A stretch of 64,000 bases of DNA, taken from Clostridium punense (GTDB lineage: Bacteria; Bacillota; Clostridia; Clostridiales; Clostridiaceae). The notes below the pieces were generated by a model, which did no database searches, had not been told where the DNA came from, and saw nothing but the letters and a program-made list of their open reading frames with translations. The position numbers were made by a program, and so were the translations under genes. Of this stretch, positions 8,670-19,135 are shown in pieces (the first letter of the stretch is position 1; each line of letters begins with the position of its first letter). The DNA lies in contig NZ_JAGGLL010000004.1 in the NCBI RefSeq assembly GCF_017874425.1, positions 62,001-126,000 of the forward strand, read 5' to 3'.

Positions 8670-10721
8670 ATGGATAATAACGGATTTTTACCGATTAATA
8701 AAGAAGATATGCTAAAAAGAGGGTGGGAGCAGCTGGATTTTATATTAGTTACAGGTGATGCCTATGTGGACCATCATAGCTTTGGAGCTGCAATAATTTC
8801 AAGAGTTTTAGTGAGTAAAGGATATAAAGTGGGAATAATTGCTCAACCATCATGGAAGGATACTGAGGACTTTAAAAAGCTAGGTACACCTAGATTAGGA
8901 TTTTTAGTAAATTCAGGAAATATGGACTCAATGGTTAACCACTATACTGTGAGTAAAAAATTAAGAGATAAAGACATGTATTCACCAGGTGGGCAGATGG
9001 GGTTAAGACCAGATAGAGCAACTATTGTTTACTGTAATAAAATTAGAGAAGCTTTTAAAGGAATTCCTATTATAATTGGGGGAATTGAGGCTAGTTTGAG
9101 ACGATTTGCTCACTACGATTATTGGAGTGATAAGGTAAGAAAGTCAATGCTCATTGATAGCACCGCAGATCTTTTAATTTATGGGATGAGCGAAAAACAG
9201 ATTGTAGAGGTTGCTGATAGGTTAAATGAAGGAAAAGATATAAAGAGTATTACTGATGTTCCAGGCACCTGCTATGTAACAGAAAGTCTACAAGGTATGG
9301 AGAATTACATTGAAATTCCTTCTTATAAAGAGGTTTGCAAGGACAAAATAAAATATGCAGAAGCTTTTAAAATGCAGTATGATGAGCAAGACCCCATAAG
9401 AGGAAATACTGTTGTTCAAAAACATACTAATGGATATTTAGTTCAAAACAAACCTGAAATGCCTCTTACAAGAGAAGAGTTGGACAAGGTGTATGCGTTG
9501 CCTTATGAAAAAAACTATCATCCAATATATGAAGAAGCTGGTGGGATACCTGCTATTGAAGAAGTTAAGTTTAGTATAGTTAGTTCAAGAGGGTGCTTTG
9601 GTAGTTGTGCATTTTGTGCAATAACCTTTCATCAAGGAAGAATTGTTCAAAGTAGAAGTGAAGCATCAATTGTAGAAGAAGCAAAAGATATTACAGAATT
9701 TAAGGACTTTAAAGGATATATTCACGATGTAGGAGGACCAACAGCAAACTTTAGGCATCCAGCTTGTAAAAAACAGCTGAAACTTGGGGCGTGCAAGGAT
9801 AAGCAATGCTTATATCCAAATCCTTGTAAAAATTTAGATGTAGATCATATGGAATATCTTCAAGTGCTTAAAAGTGTAAGAGAGTTACCTAAAATTAAAA
9901 AGGTTTTTGTTAGATCAGGGCTAAGATATGATTACATGATGGCAGATACTAAAGATACATTTTTTAAAGAGCTTGTTAAACATCATGTAAGTGGAAAATT
10001 AAAGGTTGCTCCAGAGCATGTCTCTCCTATAGTTTTAAAATTTATGGGTAAACCAGCTGGAAAAACCTATGACAAGTTTACGGATAAATTTTACAAGATA
10101 AACTGTGAAATGGGTAAAAAACAATATGTTATTCCATATCTAATGTCTAGCCATCCAGGATGCAGCATAAAAGAGGCTGTTGAATTGGCTGAGTACTTAA
10201 GAGACATTAAATATCAACCTGAGCAAGTACAGGACTTTTATCCAACACCAGGAACTTTATCTACTACTATGTTTTATACTGGACTTGATCCTTTGACAAT
10301 GAAAGAAGTTCATGTGCCCAAAATTAGACATGAGAAGGCAATGCAAAGAGCTCTTCTTCAGTATAAAGACCCTATGAAATATGATTTGGTTTACTCTGCT
10401 TTAGTTGAGGCTGGTAGGGAAGATTTAATTGGGTTTGGTGAGAAGTGCTTAATAAAGCCAAGAAAAAATAAGATGGAAGTTAGGACGGATGGAAAAAAAG
10501 ATAGTCTAAAAAATGAAAGGAAATGGATTAAAAATCATACTTCACAAAAGGGCGATTATAATAAGGACAGGGAAAAGCCGAGAGGGTCCAAGGATAAAAA
10601 CATGGCTGATAAATCTAAATTAGTTAATAAAAAAGGAAAAAACCTAATGAATGAGGGGTTAGGAAAAAAAAGTAATAAAGTAAGTAAATATAATGAAGGT
10701 AAAAAGTCATCAAGAAGATAA
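8670..10721 (+). CDS. YgiQ-family radical SAM protein
   Basis: About 683 residues. The radical-SAM cluster motif [10 protein letters not shown] (Cys309, 313, 316 counted from this start) binds 4Fe-4S with S-adenosylmethionine. An N-terminal region ([31 protein letters not shown]) precedes it and a Lys-rich basic tail of about 70 residues follows the conserved C-terminal part ([20 protein letters not shown]). These are hallmarks of the YgiQ/UPF0313 family, whose reaction is unknown. A TTG at 8646 is in frame, but the GAGGGA site at 8661-8666 fits ATG 8670. Monocistronic by appearance. Confidence 0.92.
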   Translation: MDNNGFLPINKEDMLKRGWEQLDFILVTGDAYVDHHSFGAAIISRVLVSKGYKVGIIAQPSWKDTEDFKKLGTPRLGFLVNSGNMDSMVNHYTVSKKLRDKDMYSPGGQMGLRPDRATIVYCNKIREAFKGIPIIIGGIEASLRRFAHYDYWSDKVRKSMLIDSTADLLIYGMSEKQIVEVADRLNEGKDIKSITDVPGTCYVTESLQGMENYIEIPSYKEVCKDKIKYAEAFKMQYDEQDPIRGNTVVQKHTNGYLVQNKPEMPLTREELDKVYALPYEKNYHPIYEEAGGIPAIEEVKFSIVSSRGCFGSCAFCAITFHQGRIVQSRSEASIVEEAKDITEFKDFKGYIHDVGGPTANFRHPACKKQLKLGACKDKQCLYPNPCKNLDVDHMEYLQVLKSVRELPKIKKVFVRSGLRYDYMMADTKDTFFKELVKHHVSGKLKVAPEHVSPIVLKFMGKPAGKTYDKFTDKFYKINCEMGKKQYVIPYLMSSHPGCSIKEAVELAEYLRDIKYQPEQVQDFYPTPGTLSTTMFYTGLDPLTMKEVHVPKIRHEKAMQRALLQYKDPMKYDLVYSALVEAGREDLIGFGEKCLIKPRKNKMEVRTDGKKDSLKNERKWIKNHTSQKGDYNKDREKPRGSKDKNMADKSKLVNKKGKNLMNEGLGKKSNKVSKYNEGKKSSRR

Positions 10722-10790
10722 TAGAGGGTTTTTTCACATTTATGATTTAAAAAAATTTTAAATCATAGTTAGAAGAGGTGAATTATAGCG

Positions 10791-12719
10791 GTGATTAATC
10801 TAAAAAGTACAGATTTAAAGTTCAAAATTATTTCCATTTCTATCAGTATATATTTTATATCCTTTGTGCTATTAACATTATTAGCATTAAATATTACTAA
10901 AGAGCAAATGAAAAAACAAATTACAGAAGATGGAATTGTCCTTGCAAAACAAATTGGGAAACATATAGAGTATTCAAATTCCTACGAAAAACGAATTGAT
11001 GATTTACTAACTGATAAAATTAAGGCTGTAGCTTATTTAATTAGTAAAAATCATAATATTGATGATGCATATCTAATAGAAGTTGCTAAAATAGCAGATG
11101 TGTCAGAAATAAATTTAATTAGTAAAGAAAAGAAAGTAACTAATTCAAATTTAGAGAGAAATGTAGGATATTCAATCCCAAAAGAACACCCTATAAATTC
11201 AGCCTTTACTAAAAATGAAAAGGAAATTATTGAAGAAATCAGACAAAGTACAACAGATAATAACTTTTATAAATATGGAGCCATTTCATTGGAAGATGGA
11301 AGCATAATTCAGGTAGGTATCCAAGTTGATGATATAAATAAATTAAAGGTGTCTTTAACTAAGCAGGATGTAGTTGAAACCCTGGGAAAAGAGGAAAATG
11401 TAGTTTATGCCCTTATTATAGATAAAAATTTAAAAGCCATTGCACATAGTGATATAACAAGGATTGGAATAAACTTAACAGATAAGGGTAGCTATGAAGC
11501 TGCTATAAATGGAAAAATTTATTCTGATAAATACTTTTACGAAAAAGAGAATGTAAAGGTACAAGATGTATTAATACCTCTTTACGAGAATGGTGAACAC
11601 TTAGGAGCTATAAATGTAGGATTATCCCTAGAAAATCTTAATATAGCATTAAAAAACACTATTATTAAAGCTATTGTAATTGCAGTAATATTTTTTATTA
11701 TAGGTGGTGCTATTTTAATTTTACTACTGAGAAAAGTCTTTAGGCCATTAGAGGATTTAGTTTCTATATCAAAATTAATTTGTGATGGAGATTTAAATCA
11801 AAGAATTGTTTATGAAAATCAGGATGAGGTAGGTGTATTATCCTATAGTTTTAATTGTATGATGGATACTATTGAAAGTAAAATTAATGAAAATAACAAA
11901 CTTATGGAAGAGGTTCTACAGTATGATAAGTTGAAAACTGAGTTTTTTGCAAATATATCTCATGAATTGAGAACTCCTATTAATGTTATTTTTAGTGCAT
12001 TGCAACTTATGGAGATAGATATTCAGCAAAATACACAACATAATAACTCAATGTTTATCAAGTATAAAGATACCATAAAGCAAAATATATATAGGTTAAT
12101 AAGACTAGTAAATAATCTTATTGATATCACAAAAATTGATTCTGGTTTTTTTGAGGTAAATCTTCAAAATCATAATATTGTTTCCGTAGTTGAAGACATT
12201 ACCTTATCTGTTGCTCAATATATTGAAAATAAATCCATAGAATTAACTTTTGATACTGAGATTGAGGAAAGAATTACTGGCTGTGATCCTTATGCTTTTG
12301 AGAGAATTATGCTAAATCTCCTATCAAATGCTGTTAAGTTTACACCAGCCGGAGGAAAGATTGAAGTAAACCTATTTGATAAAAAAGATAGAATACTAAT
12401 TACTGTTAGTGATACGGGGCAAGGAATTCCAGAAGAAAAATTGGAGGTTATATTTGACAGATTTAGACAAGCTACAGATTTTAATACAAGAAACCATGAA
12501 GGCAGTGGAATTGGCTTAGCTTTAGTGAAGGAACTAGTGAAATTGCATGGGGGAAGCATTTCGGTAAAAAGTAAATATGGCCTAGGAACCACTTTTATAA
12601 TAGAAATTCCCATTAAAATTATAGAAGATTCTAGTCCTATAGAACTGTTAAATACTATAGGAGAAAATCATATTGAAAAAATTAACATGGAATTCTCAGA
12701 TATATATATGTTCAATTAA
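10791..12719 (+). CDS. membrane sensor histidine kinase (orphan)
   Basis: A 642-residue sensor kinase starting at GTG. TM1 spans about residues 12-34. An extracytoplasmic Cache-like sensor of about 250 residues follows (ending LIPLYENGEHLGAINVGLSL). TM2 is near 292-314, then a HAMP segment and a HisKA domain with phospho-acceptor His391 in ISHELRTP. The ATPase domain shows N box NLLSNAVKFTPAGG, G1 SDTGQGIPEEK and G2 GSGIGLAL. No response-regulator gene adjoins it, so its partner is encoded elsewhere. The signal is unknown; the architecture resembles PAS/Cache-type kinases of clostridia. Confidence 0.9.
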   Translation: MINLKSTDLKFKIISISISIYFISFVLLTLLALNITKEQMKKQITEDGIVLAKQIGKHIEYSNSYEKRIDDLLTDKIKAVAYLISKNHNIDDAYLIEVAKIADVSEINLISKEKKVTNSNLERNVGYSIPKEHPINSAFTKNEKEIIEEIRQSTTDNNFYKYGAISLEDGSIIQVGIQVDDINKLKVSLTKQDVVETLGKEENVVYALIIDKNLKAIAHSDITRIGINLTDKGSYEAAINGKIYSDKYFYEKENVKVQDVLIPLYENGEHLGAINVGLSLENLNIALKNTIIKAIVIAVIFFIIGGAILILLLRKVFRPLEDLVSISKLICDGDLNQRIVYENQDEVGVLSYSFNCMMDTIESKINENNKLMEEVLQYDKLKTEFFANISHELRTPINVIFSALQLMEIDIQQNTQHNNSMFIKYKDTIKQNIYRLIRLVNNLIDITKIDSGFFEVNLQNHNIVSVVEDITLSVAQYIENKSIELTFDTEIEERITGCDPYAFERIMLNLLSNAVKFTPAGGKIEVNLFDKKDRILITVSDTGQGIPEEKLEVIFDRFRQATDFNTRNHEGSGIGLALVKELVKLHGGSISVKSKYGLGTTFIIEIPIKIIEDSSPIELLNTIGENHIEKINMEFSDIYMFN

Positions 12720-12918
12720 TGAATGTAGATTTTGCTAATTGTTACTAGTTTAAAATACGAATGTATATGAACGAATATTAGTGTAACCAAAAGTATCTAT
12801 TTTTGTCCTTTTCATATTCATTGTTGTGGCTAAATATTAGATAGAATTATTAGCAAAGCTATTAAAATATATGAAAGTATTAAAAAGTAAGCCTAGAAGG
12901 CCAAAAAGAAATAAACCA

Positions 12919-12946
12919 TTGTGCTTATGTAACAATATGGTATAAT
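12919..12946 (+). promoter_or_regulatory. promoter of the ABC-F leader
   Basis: TTGTGC (12919-12924), 16-bp spacer, TATAAT (12941-12946), about 34 nt before the leader-peptide ATG. Confidence 0.55.
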
Positions 12947-12979
12947 TGTAATAGAATATATTTGGGAGGGGTATAAGTT

Positions 12980-13000
12980 ATGAAATCAGTAAATTGCTAA
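12980..13000 (+). CDS. 6-residue leader peptide (MKSVNC) upstream of ABC-F gene
   Basis: A strong GGGAGGGG ribosome-binding site at 12964-12971 precedes ATG and the codons MKSVNC, stop. No other protein-coding role is plausible for such a site 300 nt before the ABC-F gene. It looks like the sensing uORF of a ribosome-mediated attenuator. Confidence 0.55.
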   Translation: MKSVNC

Positions 13001-13149
13001 TTATATTAATTTTGATTCAGGATTAATAATTATTTATTAAAGGGCCTTATTTTTGAGAAATAAGAAGGTTTGTTTCTTGTGCTCTTTTATAGATTTAGCA
13101 ATTTGAAAGATAACTTATATTTCTAAAATATTTAAATTAATTGGACTAT

Positions 13150-13285
13150 AAAACTGCAATAATTATACACTTTAACCTCAGCGGAGTGTATTAGCGCTAT
13201 TTTATTTTGCATATTATAAATTGGTAGAATATTTTGGACTGTAAGAGGTGTTATCTTCTTGCAGTTTTTATTTTTGCAGTTTAAT
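13150..13285 (+). promoter_or_regulatory. transcription attenuator before ABC-F gene
   Basis: A terminator hairpin (about 13239-13264, CTGTAAGA paired with TCTTCTTGCAG allowing a wobble and a loop) is followed by TTTTTATTTTT. An upstream segment AAAACTGCAA (13150-13159) is exactly complementary to TTGCAGTTTT (13259-13268), the 3' arm of that terminator, and can form an antiterminator. A further hairpin ATACACT/AGTGTAT lies at about 13165-13192. Confidence 0.6.
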
Positions 13286-13308
13286 AGTAAAAAAATGGGG
13301 GATTTTGT

Positions 13309-15225
13309 ATGATAGAATTATCACTTAATAATGTAATGAAATATTTAGATGCTAACCTAGTTCTTAAAAATATATCTTTTAATATTTACGATAATGAAAG
13401 AGTGGGAATAGTAGGTGTAAATGGAAGTGGAAAAACCACAATTCTTAAATTAATTGCTGGGGTTGAAACCATGACAAGGGATGATAAAGGGTGGATTTCC
13501 ATACCTAGAGGAAAGACTATTGGTTATCTTCAGCAGGTTCCTATATTTCCTGAAGATGTTAAGGTAAGTGAAGTTTTAAATTTGGCCTTTAAGGAGCTTG
13601 ACGTTTTTGAAGCACAAATGAAACTGTTGGAACAAGAAATGAAAAGTTTAGAAGGTGAGTTCCTTGAGAAAGCACTAAAAAGGTATGGTGAAATGCAGCA
13701 CCAATATGAAGTTCAGGGAGGCTATGATAGGATAGAGAAATTAAGTAAAATATGTGGTGGACTAAATTTTAATGAAGATTTTTTAGAGAAAAATTTTACT
13801 TTACTAAGTGGTGGAGAAAAGACCATTGTAATGCTAGGCAAGATACTTCTTGAAAATCCAGACATATTGCTTTTAGATGAGCCAACAAACCACTTAGATA
13901 TGGAATCTATAGAATGGTTGGAGAGTTTTTTGAAAACCTATAAGGGTATTGTTATTATAGTTTCTCATGATAGATACTTTTTGGATAATGTAGTGACAAA
14001 GATTATTGAGATAGAAGATATGGAGTGTGAAACTTATAGAGGAAATTATTCTGAGTTTGTAAAACAAAAGGAAGAAAATATGCTTTTACAATTTCAACAA
14101 TTTAAAGAACAGCAAAAACAAATTAAAGCAATGGAAAAGGCCATAAAAGAATTAAGAGATTGGGCTATAAGAGCTGATAATAATAAATTCTTCAAAAGGG
14201 CTGCGAGTATGCAAATTAGATTAGATAAAATGCAAAAAATTCAAAAGCCTAGACTTGAAAATGACACAATGAAACTGAATTTTAAAGAAACAGGTAGGTC
14301 AGGAAATGAGGTTATTGTAGCTAAGGCCGTGGCAAAAGGATACAAAGATAAACAACTTTTCAGTGATTTAGACTTGCTAGTTAGCTATGGAGAAAGAACT
14401 GCACTTATTGGGGCAAATGGCAGTGGAAAAACTACATTTTTAAAGATAGTTCTTGGTGAGGAGATTAGCGATGAGGGCTCAGTAAAAATTGGAGAAAGTG
14501 TAAAATTAGCATACTTACCACAAAATATTCAGTTTAACAATGAGGAATTAACAGTTCTAGAATGCTTCAGAGAAGATGTTATGATCCTTGAGGGGAAGGC
14601 TAGGGAATATTTATCAAAGTTTATGTTCTATGGTTCCAGTGTGTTCAAAAAGGTGAAGCATATATCTGGAGGTGAAAAAGTTAGACTAAAGTTAAGTAAA
14701 CTTTTGTATGAAGACATAAACTTACTGATTCTAGATGAGCCTACAAATCACCTTGATATTGAATCTATAGAAGCTTTGGAAGCAGCATTAGAAGATTTTA
14801 AAGGCACTATATTATTTATCTCCCATGATAGGTATTTTATAAATAAAATGGCTAACAGAATAATTGAAATAGATAATAAACAGTTAAAAACCTACATTGG
14901 AAACTATGAATATTATAAAAATGAAAAGAGTAAATTAAGAGTTCAGGCAACTGAGCAGCAAAAAATAGTTAAGGAAAAGCCTCAAAAGGTAAGAGTAGTA
15001 GATGAAACTAAAAAACGAGAAAAAGAAATATGCAAATTAGAGAACACAATAGCGGATTTAGAGACAGAAATTAAAGAAGTAGATGAGAAAATGAATTTAG
15101 CAGCACAAGATTATACTGAGTTAAATAAATTGTTTATTAAAAAGAATGAATTAAAAAATAAATTAGATGAAGTCATTGAAATTTGGATTGCTTATAATGA
15201 TGAAAATAAAGAAAGCAATAACTAA
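13309..15225 (+). CDS. ABC-F family ATPase, probable ribosome-protection (antibiotic resistance) factor
   Basis: A 638-residue soluble protein with two ABC ATPase domains and no membrane segment. ABC1 has GVNGSGKTT, signature LSGGEK and DEPTNHLD; ABC2 has GANGSGKTT, ISGGEK and DEPTNHLD. Between them is the long charged helical linker (about residues 250-330) that reaches into the ribosome in ABC-F proteins, and the C-terminal 80 residues form a charged coiled coil. The leader peptide and attenuator upstream favour an inducible resistance-type factor (VmlR/CplR/Lsa-like) over housekeeping EttA/Uup types. The antibiotic class is not readable. A GNAT gene follows 46 nt later. Confidence 0.88.
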   Translation: MIELSLNNVMKYLDANLVLKNISFNIYDNERVGIVGVNGSGKTTILKLIAGVETMTRDDKGWISIPRGKTIGYLQQVPIFPEDVKVSEVLNLAFKELDVFEAQMKLLEQEMKSLEGEFLEKALKRYGEMQHQYEVQGGYDRIEKLSKICGGLNFNEDFLEKNFTLLSGGEKTIVMLGKILLENPDILLLDEPTNHLDMESIEWLESFLKTYKGIVIIVSHDRYFLDNVVTKIIEIEDMECETYRGNYSEFVKQKEENMLLQFQQFKEQQKQIKAMEKAIKELRDWAIRADNNKFFKRAASMQIRLDKMQKIQKPRLENDTMKLNFKETGRSGNEVIVAKAVAKGYKDKQLFSDLDLLVSYGERTALIGANGSGKTTFLKIVLGEEISDEGSVKIGESVKLAYLPQNIQFNNEELTVLECFREDVMILEGKAREYLSKFMFYGSSVFKKVKHISGGEKVRLKLSKLLYEDINLLILDEPTNHLDIESIEALEAALEDFKGTILFISHDRYFINKMANRIIEIDNKQLKTYIGNYEYYKNEKSKLRVQATEQQKIVKEKPQKVRVVDETKKREKEICKLENTIADLETEIKEVDEKMNLAAQDYTELNKLFIKKNELKNKLDEVIEIWIAYNDENKESNN

Positions 15226-15271
15226 ACTTAACTTCATTAATCAAATATGTATAGTTTAGGGGGAAAAATCA

Positions 15272-15706
15272 TTGGATAGGGATAGATTAGATTTAGTTTT
15301 AGACTGTAGTGAAGATGAAGCAAATTATATACATGAAAAGTTGATAGAGCATAATATAAAGTTTATCACGCATTTTGAGGAATTTAAATTTTGCTTAAAA
15401 GACCATGAAGGGAAAGTTATTGGTGGAATTATGGCATCGAAGGATAATGAGTGTATGACTATAGACTTTTTATGGGTTGATGAAGATAAAAGAGGAAAAG
15501 GTTTAGGAAGAATGCTAATAAATCATATAGAAGAGGTTGCAGAAAGAAGTGGATGTGTAGTTATTTGGCTTAATACTTTTGAATTTCAAGGTCCAGAATT
15601 TTATAAAAAAATGAACTATGAATTATTTGGAACTTTAGAAAAGTGCATTAATGGATACAATCAATACTTTTTTAGGAAAGCACTTAAGTCTTCTAGTAGC
15701 CAGTAG
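15272..15706 (+). CDS. GNAT-family N-acetyltransferase
   Basis: 144 residues from a TTG codon preceded by TTAGGGGGA. The acetyl-CoA loop is DEDKRGKGLGRMLINHIEE (residues about 71-89) after strand IDFLWV, and the C-terminal part GPEFYKKMNYELFGT is typical of GNAT domains. The substrate is unknown. It probably shares the attenuated transcript of the ABC-F gene, so a role in drug modification is possible but unproven. Confidence 0.8.
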   Translation: MDRDRLDLVLDCSEDEANYIHEKLIEHNIKFITHFEEFKFCLKDHEGKVIGGIMASKDNECMTIDFLWVDEDKRGKGLGRMLINHIEEVAERSGCVVIWLNTFEFQGPEFYKKMNYELFGTLEKCINGYNQYFFRKALKSSSSQ

Positions 15707-15745
15707 AGTAAATTTACTATTTTGATTAAATTTGAAATATAAATA

Positions 15746-15802
15746 GAAGCTATAGGAACTAAGCAATAATACTTTGTATTGCTAGGATTCCTATAGCTTT
15801 TT
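15746..15802. terminator. bidirectional terminator between GNAT gene and hemL
   Basis: Stem AAGCTATAGGAA / TTCCTATAGCTT with an inner CAATA/TATTG pair, T-run on the plus side and A-run on the other. Confidence 0.8.
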
Positions 15803-15827
15803 AGTTACAACTTTAAATATTTAAGTT

Positions 15828-17111
15828 TTATAGTGAGAATTTAGAGCAAAAATCTTGAAAAGCTCTTAAAAATTTATGAATATGCTCTTCAGTATGAGCT
15901 AAAGATAGGAATAAAGCTTCGAATTGAGAAGGCGGAAGGTTTATTCCGGATTCTAACATATGTTTAAAATATTTTTTAAACATATCTGTATTGCATTTTT
16001 GAACATCTTCATAATTATTCAGTTCCTCTAAATCTGTAAAGAAGATAGTGAGCATAGCACCTATTCTATTAACTTTAACAGGTATATTAGCTTTTTCAGC
16101 TATAGTAAGAACTCCATTTTCTAAAACTTCTCCTAAATGATTTAATTTTTCATAGTTGTCAGGATTGCTTTGAAGTTTTTTTAATGTTGCTATTCCAGCA
16201 GCCATAACAAGTGGATTTCCTGACATAGTTCCTGCTTGATAGACAGGGCCAAGAGGTGAAAGCATCTCCATTATCTCTCTTCTTCCACCATAAGCGCCAC
16301 AAGGAAGACCTCCGCCAATAATTTTTCCATAGGTTACAAGATCAGGCTTACATTTAAATAAGCTTTGTGCGCCTTTGTAAGCAACTCTAAACCCACACAT
16401 AACTTCATCAAAAATCAAAAGAGAATTATATTCTTTGCATAGAGAACTTAGTTTCTCCATAAACGATTCTGTTGCTTTTATAACTCCCATGTTTCCAGCC
16501 ACTGGCTCAATAATTACGCAGGCAATATCTTTACCGTGTAACTTAAAGATTTCTTCTATGTTTTCTATATCGTTGTATTTAGCAATTACGGTATTTTTTA
16601 TATGATCTTGTGGTATTCCTGCACTTCCAGGGATTCCTTCTGTCATTACCCCAGAGCCAGCACTAACAAGAAAACCTTCGTAATGGCCGTGATAGCAACC
16701 CGCAAATTTTACAATTTTATTTTTGCCTGTATACCCCCTAGCTAATTTTACAGCACTCATAGTAGCTTCTGTTCCTGAGTTAACCATTCTGATAAGATCA
16801 ATATCAGTAGTTTCACAGACAAGCTTTGCTAAATCTAGTTCAAGTTTAGTAGGAGCTCCAAAAGCGATAGCATGGGAAGCAGTTTGTGAAATGGCGTTAA
16901 CCACATCTACGTCACAGTGACCTAATATCATTGGGCCCCAAGCACCAACAAAATCTATGTATTCAGTACCTTCCTCATCATAAATGAAGGCTCCAGATCC
17001 TTTTGATATTACTGGAGGTGTGATTCCCATATCTTTATAGGCTCTTACAGGGCTATTAACTCCTCCAGGGATATATTTTTTGCTTTCTTGAAAAATTGAA
17101 TAGTTATCCAT
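15828..17111 (-). CDS. hemL: glutamate-1-semialdehyde 2,1-aminomutase
   Basis: A 427-residue class-III PLP enzyme converting glutamate-1-semialdehyde to 5-aminolevulinate. Recognisable parts: [18 protein letters not shown] at the N-terminus, [22 protein letters not shown], and the PLP lysine at K263 in [17 protein letters not shown]. Full length for the family. It lies 36 nt after hemA in one transcript under the cobalamin riboswitch; its ribosome-binding site is AAGGAG. Confidence 0.96.
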   Translation of the reverse strand: MDNYSIFQESKKYIPGGVNSPVRAYKDMGITPPVISKGSGAFIYDEEGTEYIDFVGAWGPMILGHCDVDVVNAISQTASHAIAFGAPTKLELDLAKLVCETTDIDLIRMVNSGTEATMSAVKLARGYTGKNKIVKFAGCYHGHYEGFLVSAGSGVMTEGIPGSAGIPQDHIKNTVIAKYNDIENIEEIFKLHGKDIACVIIEPVAGNMGVIKATESFMEKLSSLCKEYNSLLIFDEVMCGFRVAYKGAQSLFKCKPDLVTYGKIIGGGLPCGAYGGRREIMEMLSPLGPVYQAGTMSGNPLVMAAGIATLKKLQSNPDNYEKLNHLGEVLENGVLTIAEKANIPVKVNRIGAMLTIFFTDLEELNNYEDVQKCNTDMFKKYFKHMLESGINLPPSQFEALFLSLAHTEEHIHKFLRAFQDFCSKFSL

Positions 17112-17147
17112 ATTAAATCTCCTTAAATAGTTTTTTATAAAAAAGAA

Positions 17148-18383
17148 TTAAGTACACCTTCCAAAAATCTTTTCAATAATTGATAGTGCTAATTCACCAT
17201 TTCCATTACAGGTTTCTTCCTTTAGAACTTCTATTGCCTTGTTTACATAGCAATTACTTGTACTTTGTAGTAAAGTTTTTACTAAAGTATTATTATCCTT
17301 TGTATGCTTTTTATTTTGATAAACCTTAAATCTTTTTTCAGTAATTTGGTTTCCTTTTAATTTAAAATCAATTATCTTAGTATTTAGTTCCCTTAATTGC
17401 TTATATTCACAGAACTTATCTAAATAATTATGAATAATAGTTCTATTATTCTCCATGACTTTTTTTCGTAATGCCTTATTTCCCAAATCTATAGTGTGTA
17501 ATACATCCACGTTATATAAAGATATGCCTTGTAAATCTTTTACCCGAGATTCTACATTTATAGGTAGAGACAAATCAAATATAAGAAAATCCTTTCTAGG
17601 CAAATCCTTTGCTAAAACTAGTGGAGTTGGAGATGAAGTACAGCATATAATTGAGTCAACTTCCTTATAACAATTTTTTATAGATTCTATTGAGATTAAC
17701 TTAATTTTTTCATCTGTAATATGCTTACTGTTATTTTTTATAAAGTCACTTTCTAAAGCTTTAGGTAAATTTCTTACTGCTATGAAAATATTATCTATAC
17801 AGTCTATTTTGGGAATTAAGTAGTTTAATGCTAGCAAAGCCATGTTACCAAGACCTAAAATTAAAAAACTCTTTTTATTCAAACCTAGGGCTTTTTTTAC
17901 TGCAATTGAAGAGTAAGATACTGGCATTTCATATAGCTTAGTTGTAGTTTTAAATTCCTTTCCGCAGGAAATTGCCAGTTGAAAAAGCTTCATAAGCTCA
18001 CCGCTAACCAAATTTAAGGAACAGCTATTCTCAAAGGCTGTCTTAATCTGACCTAAAATTTGATCTTCACCAAGGATTTTAGAATGAAACCCACAACCTA
18101 CCTCCAAAAGGTGCAGTGCAGCCTCAGCTTCACTACAATAAAATGTATAAGGTTTATATTCATTGTGCCACTGAAGGGTAGAAAATAACTGGTTTATCAA
18201 ATCCTCTTTATTAAGTTGAGAATTTAAATATATTTCGGTTCTATTGCAAGTACTTATAATAACAACTTCCTTACAAAACTTACTTAGTAGCAGTAGCTTA
18301 GTATTTAATAAATCTGAGTTTATGGAAAGAGCGCCTCTAATGGTTAAGTCTACATCCTTTCCAATTCCAATTAAATGAATCAT
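17148..18383 (-). CDS. hemA: glutamyl-tRNA reductase
   Basis: 411 residues. It reduces glutamyl-tRNA(Glu) to glutamate-1-semialdehyde with NADPH, the first step of C5 tetrapyrrole synthesis. The catalytic Cys46 lies in IISTCNRTEIYL; GCGFHSKILGEDQILGQIK is the conserved substrate-domain motif; LILGLGNMALLAL begins the NADPH domain. First gene of a hemA-hemL pair behind a cobalamin riboswitch, which implies the tetrapyrrole made here is mainly destined for B12. hemB, hemC and hemD are not in the window. Confidence 0.95.
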   Translation of the reverse strand: MIHLIGIGKDVDLTIRGALSINSDLLNTKLLLLSKFCKEVVIISTCNRTEIYLNSQLNKEDLINQLFSTLQWHNEYKPYTFYCSEAEAALHLLEVGCGFHSKILGEDQILGQIKTAFENSCSLNLVSGELMKLFQLAISCGKEFKTTTKLYEMPVSYSSIAVKKALGLNKKSFLILGLGNMALLALNYLIPKIDCIDNIFIAVRNLPKALESDFIKNNSKHITDEKIKLISIESIKNCYKEVDSIICCTSSPTPLVLAKDLPRKDFLIFDLSLPINVESRVKDLQGISLYNVDVLHTIDLGNKALRKKVMENNRTIIHNYLDKFCEYKQLRELNTKIIDFKLKGNQITEKRFKVYQNKKHTKDNNTLVKTLLQSTSNCYVNKAIEVLKEETCNGNGELALSIIEKIFGRCT

Positions 18384-18410
18384 TTATATAACTCCTAAAA
18401 TTTAAATTAA

Positions 18411-18445
18411 AATAAAAAAGACTCACTATAAAAGTGAGTCAAAAA
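18411..18445 (-). terminator. riboswitch-controlled terminator before hemA
   Basis: On the minus strand GACTCACTTTTATAGTGAGTC followed by TTTTTT forms a strong intrinsic terminator between the cobalamin aptamer and the hemA start, as in an expression platform acting by transcription termination. Confidence 0.8.
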
Positions 18446-18469
18446 CGCAAATATATTCAAAACTAATAT

Positions 18470-18660
18470 ATATGTTTGCAATTTGTCTTCCCACCGAAGA
18501 ATTAGCGTATTTATGGCAGGTCTCCTGGCTTGCGAATCATCCTCCTCTTACCTTCCCAAAAATAATTCAGTGGTTTAAGATTTGTCATCGTTACAGTAGC
18601 GGGGGCTGCAGTGGAATTTACCACTTTCCCTATTAAACAAAAATGTACCATAAACAATAA
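18470..18660 (-). ncRNA. cobalamin riboswitch aptamer
   Basis: Read on the minus strand, the region holds AGCCAGGAGACCTGCC (the B12-box element, 18515-18530), a GGAAGGTAAGAGGAGG segment, a CCACTGCAGCCCCCGCTACTG core and the 5' GGGAAAGTGG element in the order of the cobalamin class aptamer. It precedes hemA and the terminator at 18411-18445. Confidence 0.9.
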
Positions 18661-19135
18661 TATTCAATTGTTATTATTCTAACATCATTTATATTACTTT
18701 TGCAAGGGAATCAATGATGATAGTTAATTCAGAAAGTTAAAAACAATATATACTTCAACAAAATTCTATGAAGTTTTTCATTAAAGGTAATAACCTTGGT
18801 TAGAAATGTACTATTGTAATTGCAATAAAATTGAATAGCCATGGTAAATGTTAGTGTAGGCATCGGGTATTTTTAGGAAGATGGAAAACTTAAAATTGTT
18901 AAGGACGTACTCGCTTTAACCAGAGAATATGAATACTTTAAATAAAAATATTATTGTTATTTTGAATAGTATTACAAGTATTTATATAAGTTTCTGATAC
19001 TTATGGAAAAAAACTCATTTATTTGAAACAATAGTAAAGGAATATATTTTTTCATCAGCTGAATGAATACATAATCATAATTACATTACAATGAAAATCT
19101 AGCAAACTTATACTACTTAACTGGGAGGATAACTA
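18661..19135. other. divergent intergenic region
   Basis: About 470 bp between the riboswitch transcript and the HgdC-like gene. No ORF with a plausible start is seen; it should hold the two divergent promoters. Confidence 0.45.

Noticed and set aside
12290-12613. 107-codon minus-strand ORF
   Set aside because: Antisense shadow of the histidine kinase ATPase domain.
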